Shown: piece by piece, positions 12,518 through 22,750 of the stretch | Layout of the letters: the number at the start of each line of letters is the position of its first letter | Position numbering within the stretch: the first letter of the stretch is position 1 | Assembly: GCF_023065955.2 (NCBI RefSeq) | Contig: NW_026622764.1 | Coordinates: forward strand, 75,695,333-75,759,332 | DNA from: Ursus arctos | Taxonomy: Eukaryota > Chordata > Mammalia > Carnivora > Ursidae | DNA length: 64,000 nucleotides | Direction of reading: 5' to 3' | Made by a program: the position numbers and the translations under genes | The notes under the pieces: model-generated | Databases searched by the model: none | Told to the model about the DNA's origin: nothing | What the model saw: the letters and a program-made list of their open reading frames with translations, nothing else

Positions 12518-13246
12518 TTATTGAAGAGACTGTTTTTTCCATTGGGTGTTTTTTCCTGCTTTGTCGAAGATTAGTTGACCATAGAGTTGAGGGTCCGTTT
12601 CTGGAGTCTCTGTTCTGTTCTGTTGATGTATGTGTCTGTTTTTGTGCCAGTACCATGCTGTCTTGATGATCACAGCTTTGTAATATAGCTTGAAATCAGG
12701 CAATGTGATGCCCCCAGCTTTGTTTTTCTTTTTCAACATTTCCTTGGCAATTAGGGATCTTTTCTGGTTCCACACAAATTTTAGGATTGTTTGTTCCAGC
12801 ACTTTGAAAAATGGCAGTGGTATTTTGATCGGGATAGCATTGAAAGTATAGATTGCTCTGGGTAGCATAGACATTTTAACAATGTTTATTCTTCTGATCC
12901 ATGAGCATGGAATATTTTTCCATCTTTTTGTGTCTTCTTCAGTGTCTTTCATCAGTGCTCTGTAGATTCTAGAGTATAGATCCTTTACCTCTTTGGTTAG
13001 GTTTATTCTGAGATATCTTATGGTTTTTGGTGCTGTTGTAAATGGAATCAATTCCCTAATTTCTCTTTCTTCAGTCTCATTGTTAGTGTATAGAAATGCA
13101 ACTGATTTCTGTGCATTGATTTTGTATCCTGCCACATTACTGAATTGCTGTATGAGTTCTAGTAATTTGGGGATGGAGTCTTTTGGGTTTTCCACATAAA
13201 GTATCATGTCATCTGCGAAGAGAGAGTTTGACTTCTTCTTTGCCAA
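12518..13246 (-). pseudogene. L1 ORF2 reverse transcriptase and thumb fragment
   Basis: This 242-codon stretch carries the reverse transcriptase active-site motif FADD (13208-13219), followed by LYVENPKDS and the [12 protein letters not shown] motif. It is the longest open ORF2 piece in the window. The upstream RT segment (13209-13637) reads KLSLRR at the overlap, which suggests a one-base deletion just before FADD has shifted the frame. Confidence 0.93.
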
Positions 13247-13637
13247 TTTGAATACCTTTTATTTCTTTTTGTTGTTTGATTGCTGTTGCTAGGACTTCTA
13301 GTAGTAGTACTAGTACTAGTATTACTTCTAGTAATAGCGAGAGTAGGCATCCGTGTCGTGTTCCTGATTTTAAGGGACAGGCTCTCAGCTTTTCCCCATT
13401 GAGAATGATATTCTCTGTGGGCTTTTCATACGTGGTTTTTATGAAATTGAGGAAGGTACCGTCTATCCCTACACTCTGAAGGGTTTTAATTAGGAAAGGA
13501 TGCTGTATTTTGTCAGATGTTTTTTCTGCATCAGTTGAGAGGACCATATGACTCTTGTCTCTTCTCTTATTGTGTTCTATCAAACTGATTGATTTGCGAA
13601 TGTTGAACCACCCTTGCATCCCAGGGATGAATCCCAC
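13209..13637 (-). pseudogene. L1 ORF2 RT palm fragment with a local repeat
   Basis: The piece starts [16 protein letters not shown] and includes [12 protein letters not shown] (a diverged form of the DAEKAFDKI motif) and [13 protein letters not shown]. Where L1 normally has a FNIVLEVLA-like sequence, this copy has an AGT/TAG-rich repeat translating as [14 protein letters not shown]. The stretch is in frame within this fragment but changes a core RT segment. Confidence 0.88.
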
Positions 13638-13640
13638 CTG

Positions 13641-13946
13641 CTAGTGATGGATAATCCTTTTAATGTACTGTTGTATCCTGTTAGCTAGGATCTTGTTGAG
13701 AATTTTGACATCCGTATTCATCAGGCATATCAGTCCGTAATTCTCCTTCTTGATGGGGTCTTTGCCTGGTTTGGGGATCAAGGTAATGTTGGCCTCATAG
13801 AATGAGTTTGGAAGTTTTCCTTCTGTTTCTATTTTCTGAAACAGCTTCAGGAGAATAGGTATTATTTCTTCTTTGAATGTTTGGTAGAATTCCCCTGGGA
13901 ATCCATCAGGCCCTGTACTCTTGTTTTTTGGGAGGTTTTTGATCAC
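13641..13946 (-). pseudogene. L1 ORF2 RT N-terminal fragment
   Basis: It contains the conserved [20 protein letters not shown] block and then [13 protein letters not shown], the start of the RT domain of L1 ORF2p. A stop separates it from the following piece at 13637. Confidence 0.92.
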
Positions 13947-14008
13947 TGCTTCAATCTCGTTACTGGATATTGGCTTATTTAGGATGTCAGTCTCTTCCTG
14001 TTTCGGTT

Positions 14009-14390
14009 TTAGGTTTCCAGGAAGGCATCCATTTCTTCCAGGTTGCTTAATTTATTGGCATATAGTTGTTGATAATAGTTTCTAATGATTGTTTCTATTT
14101 CCTTGGTGTTAGTCGTGATCTCTCCCCTTTCGTTCATAATTTTATTAATTTGGGTCCTTTCTCTTTTCAATAAGTCTGGCCAGTGGTTCGTTGATCTTAT
14201 TAATTCTTTCAAAGAACCAGCTTCTAGTTTTGTTGATCTGCTCTACTGTATATCTGGTTTCTGATTCATTGATCTCTGCTCTAATATTAATCAGTTCTCT
14301 TTTCATGCATGGCTTAGGCCTATTCTTCTTCAGTTCCATCTCTGGTTGTTTAAGGTGTGAGTATAGGGTCTGTATTTTAGATTTTTCCAT
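14009..14390 (-). pseudogene. L1 ORF2 linker fragments (two overlapping frames)
   Basis: The pieces carry the [20 protein letters not shown] motif and [10 protein letters not shown], then a frameshift, then [20 protein letters not shown] and [20 protein letters not shown]. This is the region between the endonuclease and RT domains. Confidence 0.88.
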
Positions 14391-14809
14391 TCATTTGAGA
14401 GAGGCTTGGATGACTATTTGTTTCCCCCTTAGGACCGCCTTTGCAGTATCCCAAAGGTTTTAGACCAATGTGTTTTCGTTCTCATTGGTTTCCGTAAATT
14501 GCTTAAGTTCTTTAATTTCCTGGTTTACCCAGACATTCTTAAGCAGGATGGTCCTTAGCTTCCAAGTGTTTGAGTTTCTTCCAAATTTTTTCCTGTGATT
14601 GAGTTCCAGTTTCAAAGCATTGTGGTCTGAGAATATGCAGGGAATAATCTCAGTCTTTTGGCATCAATTGAGACCTGTTTGTGACCCAGTATGTGGTCTA
14701 TTCTGGAGAAAGCTCCATGTGCATTTGAAAAGAATGAGTATTCTGTTGTTTTAGGGTGGAATGTTCTATATATATATATCTATGAGGTCCATCGGATCCA
14801 GTGTGTCAT

Positions 14810-15055
14810 TCAAAGCTCTTGTTTCTTTGTTGATTTTCTGCTTAGATGATCTATTGCTGAGAGTGGAGTGTTGAGGTCTCCTGCTATTAACGTATTAGTA
14901 TCTATATGTTTCTTTATTTCAGGTAATAGTTGGCTTATGTAGTTGGCTGCTCCCCTGTTGGGGGCATAGATATTTATAATTGTTAGATCCTCTTGTTGTT
15001 GGATATACCCTTTAAGAATAATATAGTATCCTAATGTATCTCTAACTACAGTCAT
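14810..15055 (-). pseudogene. L1 ORF2 endonuclease fragment
   Basis: It contains YYIILKGYIQQ, TIINIYAPN and AGDLNTPLS, which belong to the apurinic-type endonuclease of L1 ORF2p. The GDLN motif contributes to the active site. The flanking endonuclease sequence is disrupted by stops. Confidence 0.88.
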
Positions 15056-15362
15056 TAGCTTAAAATCTAATTTGTCTTATATCAGAATTGCTACCCCAGC
15101 TTTCTTTTGAGGTCCATTGGCATGAAAAATGGTTCTCCATCCCTTCACTTTCAGTCTGGATGTATCTTTAGGTTCAAAGTGAGTCTGTTGTAGACAGCAT
15201 ATGGATGGGTCATGTCTTTATCCAGTCTGTAACCCTGTGGCATTTATGGGAGCATTTAGACCATTCACATTGAGAGTGATTGTTGAGAGATATGATTTTA
15301 ATGTCATCATGTCTGTGAAGTCCTTGTTTATATAGCTTGTCTCTGTAAATTTCTGTTCTTTA

Positions 15363-15662
15363 TCACTCTTCGGATCTTTCTTCTTTTATAGACCCCCCCC
15401 TTAATATTTCTTGCAGGGCTGGCTTGGTGGTCACATGTTCTTTCAGTTTCTGCCAGTCTTGGAAGCTTCTTGTCTCTCCATCCATTCTGAGTAACAGCCT
15501 TGCTGGATACAGTATCCTTGGCTGCATGTTCTTCTCATTTAGTACTGTGAATATGTCTTGCCAGCCCCTTCTGGCTTGCCAGGTCTCTGTGGACAGGTCT
15601 GACGTTATTCCGATGTTCCTCTTTCTGTATGTAAGAAATCTCTTCCCCCTCGCCGCTTTCAA
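15363..15662 (-). pseudogene. L1 ORF1 C-terminal domain fragment
   Basis: ORF1p is the RNA-binding chaperone of L1. This 99-residue piece has STETWQARRGWQDIFTVLNE, KNMQPRILYPARLLLRMDGE and KPALQEILRG, the conserved C-terminal domain. A frame break separates it from the coiled-coil part at 15883-16329; another short ORF1 piece lies at 15679-15882. Confidence 0.92.
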
Positions 15663-15678
15663 GATTGATTCCTTGGGT

Positions 15679-15882
15679 CTAAGATTTGCAAATTGTACAT
15701 GGTGTCAGTCTGCTCTCATTGATCTTGGGAGGGGTCCTCTCTGCCTCTTGGACACGAATGCTTGTTTCCTTCCCTAGATTAGGGTAGTTCTCAGCTACAA
15801 TTTGCTCAAATATATCTTCTAGACCTCTCTCTTTCTCCACCTGCTCGGGGAGCCCAATAATTCTGATATTGGAAGGTTTCAC
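15679..15882 (-). pseudogene. L1 ORF1 RRM-region fragment
   Basis: It begins SNIRIIGLPEQVEKERGLED and continues to FEQIVAENYPNLGKE, the RNA-recognition domain of ORF1p. It directly follows the coiled-coil piece after a stop. Confidence 0.92.
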
Positions 15883-16329
15883 TTAGTAATCTCCCTCAGT
15901 AATCTCCCTCGGCTTAGTTTCTTGAAATTGGATTCGATTTTCCCATGCCACCTTTTTTTCCTTCTTTTCTATCATCTGATTCTCTAACTCACTAATTCGT
16001 TCTTCTGCCTCATCTACCCTGGCAGTCAGAGCATCCAGTTTAGACTGCATTTCATTCATAGCATTTTTAAGTCCCCCCAGATTAGTTCTTATTTCAGCCC
16101 TTAGAGATTCTATATTTTCGTTAATATTTTCCTCAAGCCTATACATCATCTTGATAATTGTTACTCTGAAATCTATTTCTGACATCTTGGTTATATCCAT
16201 ATCCGTTAGTTCTGTGGCAGAGGCCACAGTCTCTCTTTCCTTTGTTGGCGGTTGCTCCTCTTTGTCAATCTGATGAGGTGTGGTTGAAGGAATGTACAGA
16301 GTCCAAATTATTGACCGGGACCCAAGCAA
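15883..16329 (-). pseudogene. L1 ORF1 coiled-coil fragment
   Basis: A 148-codon piece. Its second half has clear heptads (LRAEIRTNLGGLKNAMNEM and LDALTARVDEAEERISELEN), matching the trimerising coiled coil of L1 ORF1p. The stretch ends at TEGDY and a stop. Confidence 0.92.
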
Positions 16330-17112
16330 GATGCTCCTGTTTTATAGGGACCTTAAGGATATGGGCTTCTTGTTCTTCCAGCCTGCCCTCTGGGGAGGCA
16401 ACCCTGTTTGGGGAGAGTTGCCCTGCCCCCTGGGGGGGGGTGCTCAGTGAAAACCAGTTTTTTGGGGGCTTTTGTTCTCTGGCAGTTTTCCCTGGCAGCT
16501 TTCTGCATCTCTTCTGAGAGTCAGAGCAAAAGTGACCATATCCAAACCTCTGTCTCAGAACAGAAACATTTCAGTCTTCTCCTCACTGAGCTCTCCAGGC
16601 CACACTGACTCTGTTTCTGTCTGTGCTGCTAAAAACCCACAGCGTCCTGGGTTGTGCGCCCCACAGCCGCTCTCCCAGTCCTCACTCCCAGGGCTGGGCA
16701 TGTCTCTGCCCTTCGTGCTTCTAAAAGTGCCAGCCACCCCCAGTTCGCCTGTACGCTCTCAAGCTCCAGGATTCAGTCTGGGGGGCAGTGTCCTAAAGAC
16801 CTTTCCCTGTCGCTACCAGTCTGCAAGTCTGTGCCCTGTCCCCAGCGTAGGAGGCTTTTGCCTTTCTGGTGCAAGTTCACGGAGGCTCCCTACACCTTCC
16901 GTTTATCTTCCGATATCTGCCTGCACTCTCAGCTCCCAACTTCATACCTTGAGACCAACCACTGGAGAAGTTCTGTTTGTAGAGATCCAGATATCTTCTT
17001 ACATCTCAGGCTGATTTCGTGGGTGTTCAGAATGGTCTAGCAGATAACCAGCTCTATTCAGGGGACCGGTTGAATTAGGGTCTTCTATTCCTCTGCCATC
17101 TCTCCTCCCTCC

Positions 17113-18645
17113 TCCTTTCTTATATTTTTTTTTTCCTCTTTGGCATCAGGCTTAGTTTTTTGTTCATTTGTTGGCTTGTTTCTTTCTTTCTTTTTCTAAT
17201 TTTTTGGATCAGGCTTTTTTTCCCCCCAGTTTCTTTTTCTTTGGAATCAGGCTTATACTTTTTGATTTGCTTGTTTGCTTACTTGTTCCTTTTCCTTTTT
17301 TCTTGGATTGGGCTTTTTTTCCCCTTTCTTTCTTATCAGGCCTATCTTAACAAACAAACCCAAGTACAACGACTTAGAGGACCAAACACATCCCACTGCA
17401 AGCAAGGAGGAACTCTGCAGAGGTCTGACTTGTGGGAAAGAGCAGCCAAAACACAACAGCAGAGTGCACACAGCATACACCAGAAACACTTCCTGAAGCA
17501 CCAGGCCCTGGACAGTGTAAGACCCCTTCTTAATATAGTATTACTCTCAGAAGCAGGAAATATAATAAGCTTTCATAATATGCAAAAGACAGAAACCTAC
17601 ACATAATGACAAGATGGACAAATTCTCCCCAGAAGAAATATCAAGAAGAAACCACAGCCAGGGATTTGCTCAAAACAGGTATAAATAATATATCTGAACA
17701 AGAATTCAGAACAACAGTCATAAGAATACAAGCCTGGGCTTGAAAGAAGCATAGAAGACACTAGAGAAACCCTGACTACAGATATAAAAGACCTAAAAAC
17801 TAGGCAGGCCAAAATAAAAAATGCTATAACTGAGATGGAGAATTGACTGGATGTAATCACAAGGATGGAAGAGGCATTGGAACGAATAGGTGATATACAA
17901 GATAAAATCATGGAAAATAATGAAGCTGAAAAGAGGGAAAGAAAACTATTATATCACAAAATAGACTTAGGGAACTCAGTGGTTCCACAAAGTGCAATAA
18001 TATCTATATCATAGGAGTCCTAGAAGAAGAGAGGGGAAAAGGGGCAGAAGGTCTGTTGAACAAATTATAAATGAGAACTTCCCTAATCCAGGGAAGGAAA
18101 CAGGCATTCAAGTCAAAGAGGCACAGAGAACTCCCCTCAAAGTCAACAAAAGCAGGTCAACACCAAGATATGTCATAGTGAAACTTGCAAAGTACAAAGG
18201 CAGAGAGATAATTCTGAAAGCAACTAGGGACAAAAGGTCCTTAACCTACAAGGGTAGACACATAAGGTTAGCAGCAGACCTGTCCATAGAGACCTGGCAG
18301 GCCAGAAGAGAGTGGCATGGTATATTCGATGTGCTGAATGGGGAAAATATGCAGCCAGGAATACTATATCCAGCAACGCTGTCATTCAGACTAGAAGGAG
18401 AGATAGAGTTTTCAAGACAAAAACTAGAGTTTGTGAACACTAAACCGTCTCTGCAAGAAATACTAAAGAGGACTCTGAGTGGGAAAGAGAGACCAAAAGC
18501 AACAAAGACTAGAAAGGAACAGAGACTATCTACAGGAACAGCGACTTTACAGGTAATACAGTGGCACTAAATTATATCTATCAATAATTCTCTGAATTTA
18601 ATGGACTAAATGCTCCAATCAAAAGATGTAGGGTATCAGAATGGA
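17113..18645 (+). mobile_element. Younger L1, right part: 5' UTR end, ORF1, ORF2 start
   Basis: The element broken at 11170 resumes here with a pyrimidine-rich 5' UTR containing several 'atcaggct' units, then 'agcaaggaggaactctgc', which also occurs near 49720. ORF1 would start at ATG 17605 (parallel to 49926). The sequence ends at GAATGGATAAAA, an A-rich site near the ORF2 start, with the TSD copy at 18646-18655. No ORF2 body or 3' UTR follows. Confidence 0.82.
17605..18570 (+). pseudogene. L1 ORF1, degenerate copy
   Basis: The start context ATGACAAGATGG matches the ORF1 start of the L1 at 49926. The first 570 bases carry many stops. The last 130 codons (18178-18570) are open and encode the C-terminal domain: LAADLSIETWQARREWHGIF, NMQPGILYPATLSFRLEGE, KPSLQEILKRTL. 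Not a functional gene. Confidence 0.88.
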
Positions 18646-18655
18646 TAAAATTTTG
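18646..18655. repeat. Right target-site duplication of the + strand L1
   Basis: TAAAATTTTG repeats 10151-10160 exactly. The old L1 ORF1 sequence continues immediately after it. Confidence 0.75.
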
Positions 18656-19460
18656 AAAGAAAAAATCCACCATCCTAGAATTCTGTATCCAGTGAAGTTA
18701 TGCTTCAAAAGGGAAAGAGAAGTAAAGAATTTCTCAAACAAGAACTGAGGGAATCTGTCACCCGTAGACCTGCTCTAAAGAAACTTTAAGTTCTTCTGAA
18801 AGAAAGAAAATGATTTAGGTCAAAAACTCAGGTATACAATGAAGAAAATAAGAGAGTTAGAAATGGAATAGATAAAGATACAAGAAAGTCATTTATTTTT
18901 CTTCTTCTTAACAGATCTGACAGTTTATTCAAAATAACAATAGCAGCAACATATTGGATGATTTTAGCTTATGAATAAATGAAATGCATGACAGCATTAT
19001 TCTAAGGAATGGGGTTAAGAAATTGGGGATATTCTTCTATAAGGCACCTGCACTACCCATGAAGCAGTATAGTGTTACTTGGAAGTAGACTTAGTTTGGT
19101 TATAAATGTGTATTGCAAATCTTGGGGAAACCATTAAAAAATAGTTTAAAAATATTTTTAAAATATTTAAAGAAACATAATTGACATACTATGAAGGAAA
19201 GAATCAAATTGTACAAAAATGCTCAATTAAAATCAGAGAAGGCAGAAAAAGACAAAAAGGGAAGCAAAAAACAAGAACAATGAATAGAAAACAGTTACAA
19301 ATATGGTAGATATTAATCCCACTGTATCAATAATCACTTTAGACATGAAAGGTCTAAATACACCAATTAAAAGACAGGTATTTAAAATTTTTCAAAGATA
19401 ATTTAAAAAATCTGTCTCTCTGGGTTAGAGAAATATTTCTTAAATAAGATACAAAAAGTA

Positions 19461-19708
19461 GGGGGCATCTGGGTTGCTCAGTCAATTAAGCATCTGCCTT
19501 CGGCTCAGGTTGTGATCCCTGGGGTCCTGGGGTCCTGGGGTAGAGGGAGAAGCAGGGTCCCCAGTGAGGAGGGAGCCTGATGAAGGGCTCAGCCTGCTTC
19601 TCCCTCTACCCCTTCCCCCTGCTCATGTGCATGCACAATCCCTCTCTCTTTCTCTCTCACTCTCAAATAAATAAATACAATCTTTTAATAAATAAGTAAA
19701 TAATTTTT
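19461..19708 (+). mobile_element. CAN-type SINE
   Basis: The GGGGGCATCTGGGTTGCTCAG head, a locally expanded GGGGTCCT region, the CT-rich block and an AATAAATAAATAC tail are present. AAGATACAAAAAG (19446-19458) and AAGACACAAAAAA (19709-19721) form a diverged target duplication. Confidence 0.88.
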
Positions 19709-19927
19709 AAGACACAAAAAACATTAACATAAAAGATTGACAAATTCAGCTGTATTAAAATTAGAAATTCTGTTTATCAAAAGTTGCCTTAGAGAAATTG
19801 AAGACAAGCCACAAACTGGCAACATTTATGTACAATACATATGACTGATAAATAATTAGTATTTAGAATATATACAAATCTACAAATCAGTAAGAAAAAG
19901 ACAATCCAGTCAAAAAATGAGCGGAAG

Positions 19928-20119
19928 GGGGCGCCTGGGTGGCTCAGTCGTTAAGCGTCTGCCTTCGGCTCAGGGCGTGATCCCAGAGTCCTGGGATAGA
20001 GACCCACATCAGGCTCCTTCAGTGGGAGCCTGCTTCTTCCTCTCCCACTCCCCCTGCTTGTGTTCCCTCTCTCACTGGCTGTCTCTCTCTGTGTCAAATA
20101 AATAAATAAAATCTTTTTA
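19928..20119 (+). mobile_element. CAN-type SINE, young arctoid-like subtype
   Basis: It has GGGGCGCCTGGGTGGCTCAG, GTTAAGCGTCTGCCTTCGGC and the CTTCTTCCTCTCCCACTCCC block, ending in AATAAATAAATAAAATC. The target duplication AAAAAATGAGCGGAAG (19912-19927) recurs at 20120-20135 with one mismatch. It lies in the old L1. Confidence 0.95.
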
Positions 20120-20769
20120 AAAAAATGAGCAGAAGAAACATATAGTGGTCACAGAAAAGGAAACATACAAGAACAATAGACATACATTTACCTTTATTAG
20201 TGACAACAATAAGATACAAGTTTATACCTTTTAGATCAGCAACAGTAACGTCTGTTAATAACAAAGGTTGTAGAGGATCTGGATCATTTTATACCCTATT
20301 GGTTATAAGTATTAATTGAAACAGCTACTTTAGAAAACACTTGGGCACTGTCTTTTAAAAATAAACATTTGCATAACTTTTGATCTAAAAATCCCATTCT
20401 TCTGTGTATACATACTGTACAACCAACAGGAACAGTTGCCCATGTACATACAGTGGGTTGTATGTATAAGAATACTCAGAGCAGCAATATTAGCAAAAAA
20501 AAAAAAAAAAAAGGCTAGAAACAACCCAAATGTCCATCATTTGGAGAATGGATAAATAAATTGTGTCATATTCATACCATGAAATTTTATTTAGTACTAA
20601 AAGTGAACAAACTGAAGAGATCAACTCCCATTACATCAGCATGAGGAGCTCCATGGACCTGAATCCCACTGAAACTGATTAAATATTTTAAAATATCATT
20701 TAAAGTCTCTGGAAACATTCCTTAGGTGATACAGCAAATGAAGAGCCATATATTCAAGAAAATCTGTTA

Positions 20770-21821
20770 AAATTGGATAAGAAGTGAGTCTGTGGTATTT
20801 GAACTAAGACTGATCCCTCCCTCCATTCAGTTCAGTGAAACGGAAATTCCTTCCAGACTGGTACAGCCAAGACCACAGGGTTCTTTCTACCCCCAGCTCC
20901 TAGTCAGGAGGCTTATGTCCCAGGGGGAGCAGGACACCAGCATTTCTCATCCTACCCTCAGTTACTTGCAGAGGCTAAGTTCTCTGCAAGTGCAGTTGAG
21001 AGGTGGGCGCTCCCTTCTTGTCCCCTAGACCTCACTTATAGAATGGAGACTCTACTTGGGGTCCGTGCCACTGAGAATACTGAAACCTTGATTTCTCTTC
21101 TCCCAGCTCATAAGGCTTTGCTTCCATTCCACCTTGTAGGAAATGATCACCTCTTAGAATAGGGGTGTCACTCAGAGCCCTACTCCCAGCTTCTAGAGCC
21201 AGGTAACAGATTTTGCATGGGGGAAGAAGCAGGTGGTAAAACAAATAGCTCCTAATGTTTTTGCAAGGAAGCTGACTTCATTTTAAACAGCATAGAGAAG
21301 CTCAAGCCTAAGGGTGCTCTGAAAAACAAGTGGAGGTTGTGGTGAAAGGTAATTGGGAGATGATTAATAGGTTCAGTGAAGATAGCAGGCTTAACTGTGG
21401 GCTGGCTAGTTTTCAGAAGAGAATGAAGGAAAGACAGCTGGAAGAAGCACTACCAGGTTCATAAATAATATTAAACTGATCATGGGAACTATTCTTCAGG
21501 GAGCCCAAATTTGATTGTATTATTGTCCGGAGCAATCTATGTCTCATGCATTCTTGGAAATAATAAAGCAGTCAGCTGACAATTAGTGGATCTTAACACC
21601 TTGGTATGGTCAGGAAAAGAGACCAGGAGGGCTACGAAAACTATTGTCATCCCAGTGATTGTGGGCATACCTAAAGCTGTGCCTCCCTGAGGAGCAACGT
21701 CAGAGGCTTAACATACGTAGAAAACAAAAAGTAAAATGGTAGATATAAATTCAGCCATATCAGTACCACCATCAAATGTGAATGTATCAATCCAATCAAA
21801 AGGCAGAAATTGTCAGACTCA
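20770..21821 (+). mobile_element. Old L1 leader and ORF2 start, sense
   Basis: The last 90 bases (AAAATGGTAGATATAAATTC...GTCAGACTC) are the start of an old L1 ORF2 and continue at 22628 after an insertion. The preceding GC-richer 950 bases look like an old L1 5' UTR, which is a weaker call. The overlapping frames at 20792 and 21032 have no recognisable product. Confidence 0.55.
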
Positions 21822-22188
21822 ATTTTTTTTAGGTTTTTAATTTCAGGTAATATACAGTGTTATTTCAGGTGTACAATATAGTGAATCAACAATTCTATAC
21901 ATTACTCAGTGCTTATCACAAGTGCCCTCCTTAATCCCTATCACCTATTTAACTCATCCGCCCACATGACCATCAGTTTATTCTCTGTAATTAAGAGTCT
22001 GTTTCTTGATTTATCTCTCATTCTTTTTTTCCCCTTTGCTCCTTTGTTTTATTTCTTAAATTCCACATATGAGTGAAATAGGTATTTGTCTTTCTCTGAC
22101 TTATTTCACTTAGCATTATACTCTCTATCTCCATCTATGTCATTGCAGATGGCAAGATTTCATTCTTTTTTATGGCTGAATAATATTC

Positions 22189-22234
<46 letters not shown>

Positions 22235-22627
22235 ACACTCCATCTTCTTTATCCATTCAGCTGTCGATGGACTCTTGGGCTTCTTCCATATCTTGGCTAT
22301 TGTCAGTAATGCTGCTATAAACATAGGGGTGCACATATCCCTTTGAATTAGTGTTTTTGTATTATTTGGGTAAATACTTAGTAGTGCAATTGATGGATCA
22401 TAGAGTAGTTCTATTTTTTACTTTTTGCAGAACCTCCATACTGTGTTCCACAGTGGCGGCACCGATTTGCATTCCCACCAATGGTGCAAGAGGGTTCCTT
22501 TTTCTCCACATCTTCCCCTGTTGTTTCTTGTGTTTTGTACTTTTGCCACTCTGACAGGTGTGAGGTGATACTTCAGTATAGTTTTGATTTGCATTTCCCT
22601 GGTGGTAAGTGATAACATCTTTTCATG
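21822..22627 (-). mobile_element. L1 3' end, antisense
   Basis: The 3' UTR ('gtgccctccttaatccctatcacc' as read on +) is followed by the ORF2 C-terminal region ('tggctgaataatattcc', 'ccatcttctttatccattcag', 'cacagtggcggcaccgatttgcattcccacca'). It is inserted in an old + strand L1: GTCAGACT before it and GTCGGACT after it look like a short target duplication. Confidence 0.85.
22192..22232. repeat. (TG)n microsatellite in L1
   Basis: About 20 TG units sit where other L1 copies have a short GTGTATATATAC-like stretch, so the repeat probably grew from L1 sequence. Confidence 0.95.
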
Positions 22628-22750
22628 TGGTCGGACTAGATTTAAAAACAAGACATAGCTATTTGCTGTTAACAGGAGATAGTTTAGATGCAAAAACAAA
22701 CCAACAAAAAGCGAAAGTAAAAAGATGGGGAAAGGTATACAAACAACCAC
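22628..22750 (+). mobile_element. Old L1 ORF2 start, continuation
   Basis: GGACTAGATTTAAAAACAAG followed by 'acatagctatttgctgttaacaggaga' continues the ORF2 start interrupted at 21821. Confidence 0.65.

Larger units (their letters stand above)
11171..17112 (-). mobile_element. Essentially full-length carnivore L1, antisense
   Basis: Read on the - strand, the element starts GGAGGAGAGATGGCAGAGGA (about 17108-17089), has a 5' UTR of about 780 bp, broken ORF1 (about 16329-15363), broken ORF2 (about 15060-11494), a 3' UTR, and a T/A-rich end near 11171-11230. The 3' hallmark 'gtcaccatacagtacatcattag' (as read on +) is at about 11245. At about 5.9 kb it has the normal full length. Stops and frameshifts throughout make it incapable of autonomous mobility. 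No clean target duplication is visible because both ends abut T-rich sequence. Confidence 0.92.
18656..20690 (+). mobile_element. Old L1, right half with ORF2 remnants and two SINEs
   Basis: ORF1 C-terminal text (CTGTATCCAGTGAAG), the ORF1-ORF2 spacer ('cagtatagtgttacttggaagtag'), the ORF2 start ('aatagaaaacagttacaaatatggtagatatt'), then ORF2 C-terminal text ('acaacccaaatgtccatcatttggagaatgg') appear in order. The middle of ORF2 is missing. SINEs interrupt it at 19461-19708 and 19928-20119. It is the continuation of 8631-10160. Confidence 0.75.

Noticed and set aside
16472..17040. 180- and 128-codon frames on +
   Set aside because: They are antisense to the 5' UTR of the full-length - strand L1, not protein genes.
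19928..20119. tRNA gene
   Set aside because: The SINE heads derive from a tRNA and keep A/B-box-like sequence, but no intact cloverleaf with acceptor stem was seen.
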